Notes: generated by a model not told the origin, from the letters alone. Numbered from the stretch's first letter, positions 46,962-60,440 are shown. The stretch: DNA of 64,000 nt from Phorcus lineatus (GCA_921293015.1 OV121088.1:16405645-16469644); one strand, 5' to 3'. A program made the numbers and translations.

Positions 46962-49430
46962 CTATGACTTGATTTGAAAAGAGGCAATCTGAGGTTGACA
47001 GACAATCGTAAAGAGCAATTTTCATTAACCATATTGCCCTTAAGTCTCTGATGTCTCAGTGATAATTCAGACTTGGATCGTTATTTCTTCTTTCCGAGAC
47101 AATGTAATTTTGGTTATCGAGGGTTTAAATGTTTCGGCATCAAGTATCGAAAAGAATTTTTAACAAAGAAATAGAGATTCAGAGAGCACTAGAAGAATGA
47201 GAGAGCTAAAGATATAGCTAAGATAATTATCTACAATCATAAAAGCTCTGTTTGATCCTAGTTTGTCTATTACATCGTTAATTGAAAACATCGTTACGAA
47301 AAGGTCACTCATGAAAGTTAATAACATCATGTAATATACATATTTTAAAAGTATTGTTAAACCGTTTTCAATTTTAATGGAAATAAAAGGCTTATGAAAA
47401 TGTACCGTATTAACACGGCTTTACCTCACGTAATACAGTAATCATCTCCATGGTGTTTATGTTGATAGAATTTGTGTTGATATGTCATAGATATCACATT
47501 GTCAACAGGATTGTTTTTGATTTTCTGTAACGAAGTATTTTTATCGTTTGATAATAAAAAGAAATCAACATATGATTTAAACGTTCATACACTGAAGAAA
47601 ATCGTGGTTCATCCGTTGTGGACTATTAATATAAGAGTATGTAGTACTATGAAAGGAAGTGTCTCACATAAAGGCTGAGATATGTGGTTCAAGCATTGTT
47701 GCGACCATTCCACCATTTTACGATTGAAATTAGAAAATATAATTCAATCATTTAAGATCAAACAAATAGCAACGTAAGGAATTAAGGTGTTTCTATATAT
47801 GTTTGCGGTGCATGGATGCATCAGTAAAAGCTTACAACCAAAAGCTTACAAGACATCAATTCTGCTACTTATAACTGAAGTTAAATCTAACGCCAATATT
47901 ATCCTTATTACAGCTCGGTTATATTACACGCAGGAGATTATTGCTTTGATAATTCCTATCTTGTACCTCAAGCATGCAGAAGATTGTCTATAACCTGCAA
48001 AAATATCAATTGACCCCATAAAATGTAAAAGATGGTTGTGAGTGGCAGTTTTACAAGGTTTGCATTCAACAGCAATGCGCGACAATGTAGGTTTTATTTC
48101 CAACAAAAGTTAATTATGATGCAAGAGGATATTAATGTTGTCATCTAAATTTTGTAAACGAGATCACTCAAGCGTCAAAACACCTCGCTAAATTACATAA
48201 TTCATCCGTGTTTCATTAAAATCACTCCTGTTACCAGAAGATCAACTGCCCACCCAAGAACTTGATTATCAACTTGATCAAATGTCAATTCAAAAGCAAT
48301 AGCTTTTCATTATATTGAGTTTAGAAAGGTCAAGTTGGAACATTATGTTTCTGAAGCTAAATGAAACTATTTTTCTTTATCATCATAAAATAACACTGAC
48401 AGCAACACATAGATTCAAAATTTCCAATGAGAGAGCAAAATTATTCAACCTCTTTGACAGGCAGGTAAAATATAGTTCCACAAAACGTTTTCAATCAATT
48501 TCCATAATTAAGGAAACGTTTCAACCTGCCATATTTGTCATTATGTTTACTGCTTATTTCATATCATGAATATGGTTCTTTGTAAAATAGTTGCTATTTA
48601 TTTTCCTAATAAGAATATTGTTTTCTCGTCAGTATTCAATCATATAAAGCAATATAACGGATCAAAAATGAAATTATGTCTTCTCAATAAAGTTTTGCTC
48701 ATATGGAAATCAAACACTATCCCCCTAAAACTTGATATTCCAGTTCATAGAATTTAACTTCCCGCGACACTACACTATGATATCAAATTGTCGTCAGTTT
48801 TTTTATTCAGTTATGAATTTAAAGGCATGATTTCCTGTTTGGATTTTTTAGATTTTCATATTTGATATTCATCATTATGACCTTTGTAGGTTTGTTGATT
48901 TAACATGAATTTACAACATTCCTGTACACAATCCCCCATTTACGTCTAAAACTTTGAAACACAAAATCATGAATTGATGAAAACCAGTGATCTTTATCAC
49001 ATTTCAGATATACTTTTTATTAGGGCTGAATATCATTCATGCAAAATTGAACTAAAAACTTTCATGAAAAACAAAAGTATCAGGTTGCACACTTCAAGTA
49101 ATCTGATATGCCTTAAATCAACTGAAGTCCATATGACAGTTTTTCTAATGTAATCTTGGTTTCAAAGACAGTCCCCATTATTTGATTGAACAAAATGGAG
49201 ATTGATCTATTCTTCATTATGATCTGTAAAGACGTGTCACCACGTCATTAACCTGTTTTTATTTGGGATAATTATTTATGGGGAGATCTCACCTAGAAAT
49301 GAAACACTCACGAAAGAAAATTTAAAATGAGCATGACTTTAAGCCCATTTTAAAATGGAAGTGATTGATACCGTGATCCTACGTTGATGGTCTTACAAGT
49401 AAACATTAAACAATTATTGACTTCAAGTGA
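46962..49430. other. A+T-rich, weak exon-like pieces
   Basis: The first 100 bases (46962-47060) are still homologous to the other module G copies. On the minus strand near 47950-47985, GATATTTTTGCAG precedes an open piece ending at GAG|GTACAAG, a plausible small exon without any paralogue. Otherwise nothing assigned. Confidence 0.35.
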
Positions 49431-49531
49431 GGTTCATCCAATGATTTATCGACCTTGGATGTGTGATAATCACAGAGGCGAAGCCGAGGTGAATATCACA
49501 TGTCCAAGGTCGATAAATCATTGGATCAACC
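49431..49531. repeat. Long hairpin, similar in design to the Crypton-like one
   Basis: Arms of about 43 bp (ATCCAATGATTTATCGACCT... and its complement) flank the loop GAGGCGAAGCCGAG. The loop closely parallels GAGCGAAAGCGAG at 28906-28918. The right side continues with G+C-richer sequence containing TTGACGTCATTG (about 49692) and TAATAATAATAAT, up to about 49780. Confidence 0.8.
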
Positions 49532-49780
49532 GAGTCTGGTCTATAATTGTTTTATTATATGAAATAGATATGGAATTACCATTCTTCTGGTATTTCCAGT
49601 AGACCGTGATTTTCGAGATCTATTTTTATCCACCGGAGCTATTTGGATTGTTATATCAACCTCTTGCGATCCACACAGGTTGACATCGCTTGACGTCATT
49701 GCTGTCATGTGACCAAGTAGGCCAATCAGAAAGACGTAAATAATAATAATAATCTACCTAGGTTGATAAGATTTGCACAT
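49532..49780. mobile_element. Possible non-autonomous relative of the Crypton-like element
   Basis: Follows the hairpin and shares with 28985-29300 the presence of a TGACGTCA-like word and CATGTGAC/CACGTGAC words, but no recombinase reading frame. Evidence is structural analogy only. Confidence 0.25.
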
Positions 49781-50060
49781 AAAATAAAGTTAAAATAGAT
49801 TTATTTGGCCTTAGTTTGCTATAATTAATCCAAATTTTCTAAAGTGATAAGGTGATTTTAAAAACATTAGAATGAATTACCTTCCATGTGTCTATTTCAA
49901 CATATCGTCTTAATAATTTTCTATATCAGTGTGACAAATTTACCATACCATTCAGAAATTGTCCATTGCCAACGAAGAGAAAATAAACTAAATATTTAAG
50001 AAAAGAAAATGTTCCAAATGTTTAGCACAGAACAAAACAGATTTTCGCATGATAAGTTAA
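49781..50060. other. A+T-rich spacer before module G copies 2 and 3
   Basis: A minus frame at 49996-50184 runs into the module G copy and ends in A+T-rich sequence; it is not a separate gene. Confidence 0.35.
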
Positions 50061-50480
50061 CTGTTTTTGCCCTAAAATTCCTATCGATCAGTTGGTTGCA
50101 TGTTGGTCCGATGACTGTTGTCTGAGAATGGGAAGAAACATTCATTGAGAAAATAAAGGTGACTAATTCTTTCAGAAAGAGCAAACAGTCTGCTTTTAAG
50201 TGTCAAGTGATTTGATTATTTCTACAATTCCGAGGATTCAGTTTAGTCTATTGACTCTGTTCTAAAAGGCAATATAAAGAAAGTTTTATTTCGAAAATGA
50301 ACGCTGTTTAATTCTGTCAGAAAAGGGAAAAGTTGTCCTTTTGTAAAGGTCAGGTGCTCTGATTAGTGACTTGAATTCCTATTGATCAACTGATTTGTCT
50401 AATGACTGTATTCTGTAAAGAGAAAATGACTTCACCGAATGTAAATTTGACAATCACCAAAGTGTTCTATCACTTTGGTT
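50061..50480 (-). pseudogene. Module G, two adjacent diverged copies
   Basis: Two partial copies stand side by side. At 50300-50480 the minus strand reads KSVD, then a stop, then EFKSLIRAPDLYKRT, aligned with SVDADEIKDIIRLLD of the 60-kb copy. At 50100-50280 only the AATAG edge and a downstream SERISHLYFLNE piece (compare FILFLNE at 46.8 kb) remain, with stops before it. A perfect 9-bp hairpin, ACCAAAGTG/CACTTTGGT, sits at 50456-50479. Confidence 0.35.
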
Positions 50481-53400
50481 CATTAGGTTCATCATACTGT
50501 CCTTGTAGAAGTCTTGTATAACGACGAAAAATTGCAATCCTTTTCACTCATCTTCATCTTGGTATTTTTGTTCCCATTTTTCTTGTGCATTTAAAAATAT
50601 TATTCTCAAAATAAAAGCAGTAGAGTTGCTTGCGAGGATAATGGCATTATTTTTTAGGATTTCTGAGTAAAAATGTTCTATTTGATTTTATTTTTTATCT
50701 ATGATAGTGTGTTATATTTTTTGTATTTGGTTGTAAGCATGAAATGATTAGTAAAGTATTTGACAGCTTTGACGTGAGACAGAATAACAGAAGTATCATT
50801 CCCATGGTTAATTATAAAAACCTACAATGTTGTTCAAACCATCCCATTAGTTTTAACAGGAACATAAGCTTAAGATAATATTTTCAATCATCGGAATATA
50901 TCAGTATAAAAATAACGCCACTGTCGGCCCAATGTGACCTGACTCATTAGAAGGTCTTCTGTTAGAGTCGACACGTGGTTTTTGATTAATAACATGTAAT
51001 TTTTATGATAATAAAACATTAATGATTTCATACAGATTCATTTTCTTTAAACTATGTACCCTAATGTGATAAGTATTAGCTCACCGACCAATATGAAATC
51101 GCTTTAACAACGATCAATGCTATAGCTTAGTGTAACGTTACAGTTGGCAGTCAGCACCCTTGCATATATTATCAATCACCTTTTCCAGGAACAATAGAAT
51201 AATAATCTGGTAAGGTCAAACAAACCACGTGATGATATGTAAACTTCCAATCCATCCATTGTCAATCCATTATCAAATAGTATTCTTCATTTATTCTGAA
51301 GAGCTTCTATGTGTTGTAGCTAAATGTCTCCCAGGGCAGGTAAGTGGAAATGAACCGTGAAAGTTGAAGGAACTGGTAATCAAACATAACACAGAAACAA
51401 TTGGGATGATAACCACAAGGTAAATAAAGATAATATAATTAACATAGTTATTCATCCTCTAAAATGTTTTAGAGGTGATAATCTATTCATGAGCAGTCAT
51501 ATTCATCGTGACAAAAAGATACTTGTTCTATGATCTTTTAAATTTTCACAGTCGATTTCAATGTGTGACAAGAGGTGCTTTGTCATTAATGGATAATAGT
51601 AAGGGAGCTGTAATTTGTCATGCTTAATATGTAAAAAGAAAACATAATATATTATATATATTGTATATAAGTAGGAAAACGCATATTTCTAGTTTACATA
51701 TTAAATACTCCATATACATATAAATCTATGAGTATATCAGAAGTCAGTAATTTATGATACGGTTTTTTTTTATTGAGAACAAAATTTACTTTGTTAAGGG
51801 TATAATTATTTTTATTTAAATTCATATTTAATGAACATTGTTGCACTAATAAATTTGTTTTCTTTGGGCTCACAATGTAGCACGAAAGTTACCTTTTTAA
51901 TTGAGAACAGTATTTATTGAGAAAAGTTTTTTCTTGAGAACAGTATTTTATTTATTATGACACAAATTGATTTAGGAAACGGAATTTGGGAATGATGTAT
52001 ATTATTGGAGAGTTATTTGGTACTACTGAAAGGAGTTATTAGAATTACGTTTAATTCGAATTATTTTTCATTTATAAGTGAATCGCCACTTCATTATTAC
52101 TTCAATTTTTTTGTATTATTGTGTAAATTCTGCTTCAGGAGGTTTTCTTAATTAGATATATCTTATGTAAAATCAGATCACATTATTCAACGAAATAAGG
52201 AAATCAATTAGATCAACACATGTTCATCTCAGGGCTGATGGAGTCCACTTATTCTGATTGCCGTATATGTGTTCATAAATGTGACTGGAATACGTTCTCA
52301 GGATCATTATCGTCAAATGATATTTGTAAACACTATGGTTTGACATACCTTATCACTACGATATATTTATTCTGGCATATTTCAAAGAGACAGTAAGCCC
52401 AGTAACACGTAATTGGCAGTCTTTTATGATCATTGTGTAAATATTTACTGTATCAACATATCCTGTCTGACGCCTGAAGCATGATAACACATACTTCTTT
52501 CAAAATCATGATAAGTGAACATTTCCTAATATGCATCTTGAGTCTGAGCAGCCACCTACTGTTAAACATGTTATCCCGTTAATGTCATTATATGTCATAA
52601 AAATTAATTTACAAAGTCATAAAACATTTTCTCTTCCAAATTTAGTATAAAACATCGATTATTTCTTTTAATTGAACGTCCATCTTTCATTGTAATCGCT
52701 AAACAAGCCGGATCAAAAAGACTCGATGGCATCGCTAAAACACGCAAGTAGCCACGATCACAGAGTTCTTCAAATCGAGATATTCAGATCTTTAAAAATC
52801 CCATTTAAAACCAAAGTTAGAATTAGTTTTGCAATAGGGCGCGGAAGGATTTACACATGTTCGATATAGCATAGTCGTGAAATACAGTCCAAACATAAAC
52901 AAAAACATAAGCTACTGAACGCATTGGGGAAAGTGTCAACGATGTCACGTGAATCTGCGCCGATCATCACATCCTTATTTCATTTGTTATTTTCGCAGGA
53001 TTTCTTAGATTTGAGCACAACTAAAATCGTATCTAATGTTTGAATATATCTTTCTAATTCGTTTTAATTTATTTGATGTAATATCGCGTCTTACCTTAAT
53101 AATACTAACAAATTGTTTGAAATAGTCCCCTTTATTTGCAATCACTATTGAGAATTACAACTCGCGATTTTGTTTGAAAATGGATTGGTTTACTGTGAAA
53201 AACAAAATTCGAAACTTTAAATAGTGAACATGAAGACGTCTACAGTTGTATTCGTACATTTATTTCTCATACACAATATTAATTAATTTGTAATTTACGA
53301 TTTTAGTGAGAGAGTAGCATGAGTCAAATTTGCCGTAATGAAAACTCAAGTAAAAATATCGATCGATTACAGTGTCAGGTGATGTCCAAAACGGTTCATG

Positions 53401-53487
53401 CATACACTTCTGATTAAATATCAAGTTATGTTTTGTAGTTTCACTGGATATAAATATTAAATCAAAATTTATGACTCAAGTACTATT
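50481..53487. other. A+T-rich desert
   Basis: No module, element end or array found in 3 kb. Confidence 0.4.
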
Positions 53488-53503
53488 ACAACTACTACTA
53501 CTA

Positions 53504-53576
<73 letters not shown>

Positions 53577-53649
53577 CACCACTACTACTACCACCACCAC
53601 CACCACTACTACTACTACTACTACCACCACCACCACCACCACCACCACT

Positions 53650-53692
<43 letters not shown>
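53488..53692. repeat. CTA/CCA trinucleotide microsatellite, about 200 bp
   Basis: Roughly 68 triplets of ACT or ACC in plus orientation, with ACC confined to internal blocks and pure ACT at both ends. Open frames giving poly-leucine/proline on one strand and poly-valine on the other are artefacts of the repeat. Confidence 0.97.
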
Positions 53693-54640
53693 TTGGTATT
53701 CTATTCGTGATTGAATAAATCCTGCTACGCCATCGCTTGTTGACATTATGCAAATTAATAGGGTTAAGAGCACTGCTGTAAAGATAATATTACGACATTG
53801 TAATGATTTGTTTTGTACTTATGGGAAAAAACTTTGAATTTGTTGAGTTTCAATTTGTGAAATTGTATCAATTTATAAGACTCATTAGTTTCCTATATGA
53901 ACCTTTTTACTTATAGATACTTATTTACCATATTATCGTCACTGAAATAACGTACGTGTTGACTGCATTTGGCGTGAACAGTTTAATGTGATTTAATTTA
54001 TTATTAATATTTTTACTACTTTTTTAGTTATTGTAATATATCGGACCAAGAATTGATAAACAATGTAGTCAAATGTTGTTGCTTTTTAATTTTTGAGGAA
54101 TGTGAGATTCTTGAAATCGTAAGTGAAATATGGTGATTATTTTACACAATTTTTCAAAAAGCCTTTTTGCATTTTTTCATTTGCCGACTAAGTCATATTT
54201 CGTACACATTTTTCAAACAAAAAAGTACTTGAATTTCATAACTTGACAGAATGCTAGGATCAAATATTCTGAATATAATGATGCAACAGTTGTGTACACC
54301 CTTCAAATGCATTTGATTACTTTGAACTACACTGTTAGGAACAAAAACGCACACCTGCGTGTTGATTTGTGATTACAAACAACTTGTAGATTTTTATTTT
54401 ATCACTTCTTTATAGAATAAGTTTTAAAAGTGACAATTTTTTCATCATGTGAAAGCCCATTGAATAGTGATTTCAAAAACGTTTACTTTTTTAAAATTTA
54501 CGGAACTTCGTCACACAATTTGCTCGAACCTATGTCAAGGAGACAAATAACATTGCCGCGACACTTTGTCAAAATCTATCTATCACGATACGCTGCCAAG
54601 ATCGGGGAGAAGTGTAAGAACATGATGTGTAACGAAATAC
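53693..54640. other. A+T-rich, nothing assigned
   Basis: Plus frame 54430-54663 has no recognised content, and its end falls in the duplication to the right. Confidence 0.4.
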
Positions 54641-54792
54641 CATTAATTTGGTTATTTCCTTAGAACTACCATACTGTATTGAGTGATAAACACCATTCAT
54701 AGAGAGTGTTTATTATAAGGACTTTGGTTATTTCCTTACAACTACTTGATTAATAAACAGCATCCATAGAAAGTGTGTATTTTAAGGACATC
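54641..54792. repeat. Tandem duplication, about 75-bp unit
   Basis: The two units share TTTGGTTATTTCCTTA.AACTAC and GATAAACA.CATTCATAGA.AGTGT.TATT.TAAGGAC. Confidence 0.8.
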
Positions 54793-55467
54793 TTTCAATA
54801 CATGTATAAATTCAAACTATTGCTCATGTGGCTTTATTTTTGTGTCTGAATAGCGAATAATAACTGAAGCGCAGACTCAGACTCTGAAAGAGTTTCTCAC
54901 CAGAAGCAATGTACCAAATCTCTTATTTATGATGTCTTGTAACAACTGGATATTGGATATATATAGTTGTCAGGATATATTAGAACTATGTTTAGAATAA
55001 TAATGATATATGTTAATTATATTATTAAGTGCTTGTCACAACAATTTTAGATGCTCTCAGCAAAAATATTCAGATGCAAAGAGAAAGAAATGTATTTAGC
55101 TGAAATTCAAACTATCTTTTAAAACGCTTTAAGGAGTAGAATACAACATATAGTTTACCCTTTGAACCAGACGGGTGCAAAGCCATGTCTGTAAGATAAT
55201 AATACTCATAACGACATTGTGATAAGTAAATTGCTAGATTCCGTTCGAACAACAGAGTGGTGTCTTGGTTTTGCTACTTAAGAAGAAATTTGGTTTTGAC
55301 AGCATGTCATTGTCGCTTTATTGCATGGCGTTAATGTCATCTTGTCTGTTGTGCTTTGTCAGAAAGTTTAAACACTGTTGATATTTCTCGCACAATTTGG
55401 TTTCAATGTTTCAGTAACTGCATTGGTAGACCGATCTGAGATTTTATATATTGCTTTTTAATCACTG
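54793..55467. other. A+T-rich, nothing assigned
   Basis: No repeats or exon-like pairs were seen. Confidence 0.4.
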
Positions 55468-55914
55468 GCCATCCTCAGTCTGATTAAAATCGACCGTGTT
55501 CCGAGGAATAAAAGTTTCAAAATATTGACTCTATCGAGATTCGAACTCTATCTGTCTATGCTATCCTCTCTGCTCGAGTCTCACAGTTCGCACGTGCTGA
55601 CACCAGTTTAGCGCAGACAAAACCTAGTCATTACCGAACCAATCACATCATCGCGTATAAAATAAGGATAGCGGCGATCAAGTTTAACGAATAGTAAATG
55701 GGAGCTACTTGCCCCCAGCTACTGATACCGAATGCTTTTGCCGCACGCATTGTGATTGGTTAGCTGAGTTTACGTAAGAACATGCGCTACACTAGGCTGC
55801 GGTCAGACCGTTGTTGAGAGGATAGCCTAAACAGATAGAGTTCGAATCTCGATAGAGTCAATATTTTGAAACTTTCATTCCTCGGAACACGGTCGATTGT
55901 AATCAGACTGTGGC
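55468..55914. mobile_element. Fold-back element with tRNA B-box word in both arms
   Basis: Arms of about 100 bp (55468-55570 and 55815-55914) are imperfect inverted repeats from GGCC at the outer edges to GAGAGGATAGC inward. Both include ACAGATAGAGTTCGAATCTC or its complement, close to the pol III B box GGTTCGANTCC. The central 245 bases are richer in G+C and contain a second, shorter symmetry (CCAATCACATCATCGCG and CGCATTGTGATTGG). No protein is encoded. The arms may have captured part of a tRNA-type SINE; a target duplication is not evident. Confidence 0.8.
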
Positions 55915-58900
55915 CAACTTCAGCTTCTGGCCACCTTTACCCTTTTGAGTGGACACGCACATACCATTATAATTTCTAGAGATTTGAGAGTAGAGCAATT
56001 TTCCTTTTATTCTTTAAAACATTAAATTGCAATTTCTTGACGACCAATTAAAATGCATGCTTTAAACGTCTGGTCAACAAAGAGGACAACTTAAGATTAA
56101 TCATCCTCTCCCAAACTAGCTCATATATCCTGCAAATGATGTAACAATTCGATCACATCAAAAAATGATTTCACAAAAGTCCTGATTTCCCAGCTGAATC
56201 ACAGATCAGTTCTTTCTCAGAAAGATTTATTGACTGGCAATATCGATTGTGAAATGTGTTCTTTGACTTTTTGAACAAGCGATAATTTTGTTCATTAAAA
56301 GCATCAAAGCAACTTTATGGCCTGCCTTGTTATTAATGAGAAGACGAAAAGTAAAAATAATAATTTGCATGGCAAGAACAGAGGCGGTCTTATTGTCATT
56401 TATATAAAATTTGCAAAGGAATTTTACTGAGATGAATGTTAAGCAATGCATGATTTGATGTTACAGATTTGTTCAATCTCTACTAAGTATAATATTTGTA
56501 ACAAAGCTTAGATTTCAACACTAAGGGCGTTAAATATGTTACTACTAAAATATGTTATTCATAAAGTTGGTATACTTTATTTCATGGACAAAATAATTGC
56601 CTTTTTTGACTATATTAGATCGTTTTTTCTATGTATAGCAATATCTACCAATCATATTAACTTTGTATTCAGCTAATTGGTGTAGAGGTAAAACCTTCAC
56701 ATGTCTCAGAAACCTTAAAAGCATCTCTCTCCTCAACACAAAAAAGGGCTGACGAAAAATACATTATTATCCATACAAGTGTGACTTAAGTTGTTTCCTT
56801 TTCCCGAGCGTAAGCCAGTCAAAAGGCCACAAGACACTCTTGTGACTATAATGATTTATTTCATCACATTTCTATTCTATTCTAATCAAATACAAAATAT
56901 GCGGAGGTCGGCTTGCCTCTCTTGCAGCAGAGGGTACTATTTGTGCCACAAGTAATCGGTTTATTGCTAGGTAAAATGATATTTTCTCATGTCAAAAAAT
57001 GGTTCATCGTGATGATCCTGTATATATAGTTTTCATATTGTCAATGATATCATTACATTAATCATTAGATTGTCAAAGTGACCCAAGAGCCTTTACACCT
57101 TTGGTAAATTTTTAGCAAATATCAATTATTTTTTTCTTATTTTCGAAAACATTATGTTACATATACATTAGCGTTTAGTAATATCAAAATTCTTTGATTT
57201 TGGAACGTTTGATCTCGCTTCATAAAACATCCCAATATAGCTATTCTATCTTTGTATGTGAATGGTGTACAGACGAACAGGTCTCACGGTAGACAGTTAA
57301 CAGTACTTGAAAGATATACCACAGATTTACTTAGTGCACTATTAAGTACCAGACTGTTGCGATTGGTAAGCATCCATTTGGATTGTTTATGAGCATGCCA
57401 CCACAAGCATTTCGGATTTAAGGCACACTGCAACGAATGGAATTACATCCAAAACAAAGTAACTATTTTCTTAAAGCTGACATCTTTGGACATCAGCCGT
57501 TGTTGCATGAGGGGTATGCAATACAAAATTCAGGCATTTGTAAACAATTTAAAATAGAGAGCTGTTTGAAATAGACAGAATGGAATGGTTATTTTGAGCA
57601 CATGACACAACAGCGTAGTTGAAATCAGTTTTATGTAAGTATTTCTGAATAAATATAATAGCTGCTTCAATTTCCTTATACCATATGGCGAAACGCTGTG
57701 TCATTGTGTGATAGGTTCCATTAGGAATTCTGTTGACAAACATCTAAATCTGTTTAAAGTTTATACTCAATATGATCATGGAAAATAAATATCTTTATTC
57801 AAAGGTGAACATTTATTTTATCAAAAATTGTTTACAATCAAATTTCTTTATTTGAAAGGCATTTGTGAACTTTCTGTCATGAAAGAAAACGTTCTTATGC
57901 GATTAGATGGTCAATCACGAGGAAATTGTATTTAACTGCGTTTCTTGAACAATTTAGCTTCAGAGACTCATATACGTCCAAAAACACTGTCTTTAAGGAG
58001 TTGTACAAGTCAGACTACTAACTGAAATCTAGTTGGTAAGAGTCAGGACTGCCACATCACGTACTTCACTTTGACAATTCTAAATCATTTCCGTCTTTGC
58101 ATTCACTGGAGAAATACATTTATGAAAAGAATGTTTTTATCTTTTTTTGGAGGTTCATTAAAACATCTTTAAAGTGTTGCCTTGCAAATTATTTTGACAA
58201 GGAGTATCCAAATTGAGTTTTTTGTCCATTCATAAGATACCTATAGTTTGACAAAGTGTGCAGATACTAAACATCCAACATTACATGACTGACCTCAGTG
58301 TTGAAAAATGAGCATCGTTATTTATCCTAGATTCATAATGTTTTGTTTCATTTAATCACATTTTCACTCACAACAAAACAATTGATATTCAGACAGTTTT
58401 AGAAAATGTATGGGAGTGGTAAGAATTCATGATAATTTCATGCTAGGGTGACTTCATCTTATGAAAAGGATTTCCTTGGAAATAGGGTAGATACTAACCA
58501 ATGACCTTTTCAATTCATTGCTGCAATTTGAATCAAACGCTGGGTATTCATTATGGTCATGCGAATTACAGTTTTTCTAAATAAATCGAGATCCGATTCG
58601 ATGCAGAAAGTACTTTTTATTAATTCAATCAATGAGGCTAAAGCAAGTGTCTATATCCTCATATGCCTTTACATAGTCTTTTGAACCCAAAGAGCGTGCT
58701 CTAGTGTCTTTAAGAAGCTTAACTTTAAATTTCTAAAACCATATAAGAACAAATGAAAAAGTGAAAAGAATGATTAGTTTAACGTTTTATGTCACTCATG
58801 CCAAACATGATATCGCTTTTATCTTGGATCTATCTGTCTTGGGGAGATCAATATGTTATTTCCTATGATGCGTTAAGCAGTTTTGAAGCAGACTAACTCA

Positions 58901-60229
58901 TATTTCAGAATAAATCTTGACTCAAGCTAATGCCATAAACCATATCACCATGATTGTTTGCGAATAGAAATGGTATGCTTTTTATTAAAACACAGCCCGC
59001 TTGAAAAGGCTTGTCAAAATGCACTTAAACTGTCTTTAAATGTTACTTATTACAGAAAGTTGTGTTCTTAATGCCATCCTACCATCATTCTTGAGCAGTG
59101 GCTAGTTTTTATTTGATAACAAGTGACAAATCAATGGAGATTTATCCAACGCCTCGAACTGTGTAGCATTATAAAGGTCATTTCTGTTTGTGTTGTTGAT
59201 TGTTGAATTAATATGGCCTCTATAAAGACTTGCAGGTTCATCCTTCAGCTTTAATCAAAAGTGCAGTTAGTTTAACACAAAAATGAAACCTTAAAAGGAC
59301 GACAATAATTACACTATAAAAGCCTCTTGTCAAGGTCAAATAATAACTTTTTTTCCCAAGTTTGTTTTTATACTTAATTGAAATTATAAGATTAATCAAA
59401 CTGAACTCCTTTGTAAATAACGATTCTCATCACATTTGTTTTAAGTAAATAAGTCATAAGTTTTTGTAAACAAACAAAATTTATTCATGTGGATGAAAAG
59501 AAAGTTAATTCATGGTTTAAAATGATGTAGGCATTACAATTGCACTCTGCCTTTAATACTTTGTTGCATGAACGTTTAAATTGGAGGAAACTGCAATACA
59601 ACAAGCTTTAGTTCTTTAATATTGCAAACCTGTGACATGTCATACAATTAATAATGATCCCTCTGATTTACACTCAGGAAAAAGTTAGAAAGGAGCCATC
59701 ACTTGGTTAAATAAACTAGAAATTATTCTTATAGTTCTATTAATGCGTTTCACGACAATTCTTACACATTTTAAGATTGCTTTATTGACATTGGCAGGAG
59801 TTTCTTACCTACCATTTTAGAATGCCCTGCTAAGGCATAAATCTAAACTACCTTGTCTGCTGCAGAGAATTGTCCTACGTGTGGTAACATGTCGGCAAAT
59901 AGTGCAACAGGCAACTTCAGGTTGAAATGTACATGAGCATAAGTACAATGTTTAAGCGCACATATGGCATGAACTAGTAATTAGGTGGTGAAATAAATTC
60001 AATATTCTTGATTGAAATTGGTGTGAAATCAGCATCGTATAATCAGCTTCACTATCATAATTCAAGTGTGTTGATTTCCAATTAATGCTGTTGAACACTA
60101 CAATCAATGTAGTACTAATAGTTATTAATAAGACAGAGGATACAACTAATCCAATTAAAGCGGATATATTTTCTACTTATTGGAAAAATATGATGTATGT
60201 TGCAGGCTTGATGTAAATAGAGATCATTT
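55915..60229. other. A+T-rich, unassigned
   Basis: Minus frames at 56227-56451 and 57549-57743 (the latter after ACAGATTTAG, reading MFVNRIPNGTYHTMTQ...) are possible exons but have no paralogue here. No transposon ends or arrays were found. Confidence 0.35.
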
Positions 60230-60440
60230 GCGTCCTTACAAAAATCATATTCAGAGAAAATGTGTCTGATTTTACGGGTCAAGTAATCTGATTATATCCT
60301 TGATTTCATCTGCATCAACTGATTGGCCCTAATGACTGTGTTTGAAAGAGGCAATATCAGTTTGACAGACAGTCCCTAACAGTAAATTTGTCACTAACCA
60401 GATTGCCTTATGGTTCATTAAATTCTGTCAGGGAGTTTCA
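60230..60440 (-). pseudogene. Module G copy 4
   Basis: On the minus strand TTGCCTCTTTCAAACACAGTCATTAG precedes GQSVDADEIKDIIRLLDP, after which TAA interrupts. GTAAAATC at that point could instead be a splice donor. Similarity to the 46.8-kb copy extends about 100 bp upstream into the presumed intron. Confidence 0.35.

Noticed and set aside
53469-53753. Long open frames giving poly-valine or poly-leucine/proline
   Set aside because: They are translations of the trinucleotide microsatellite and exist in several frames at once.
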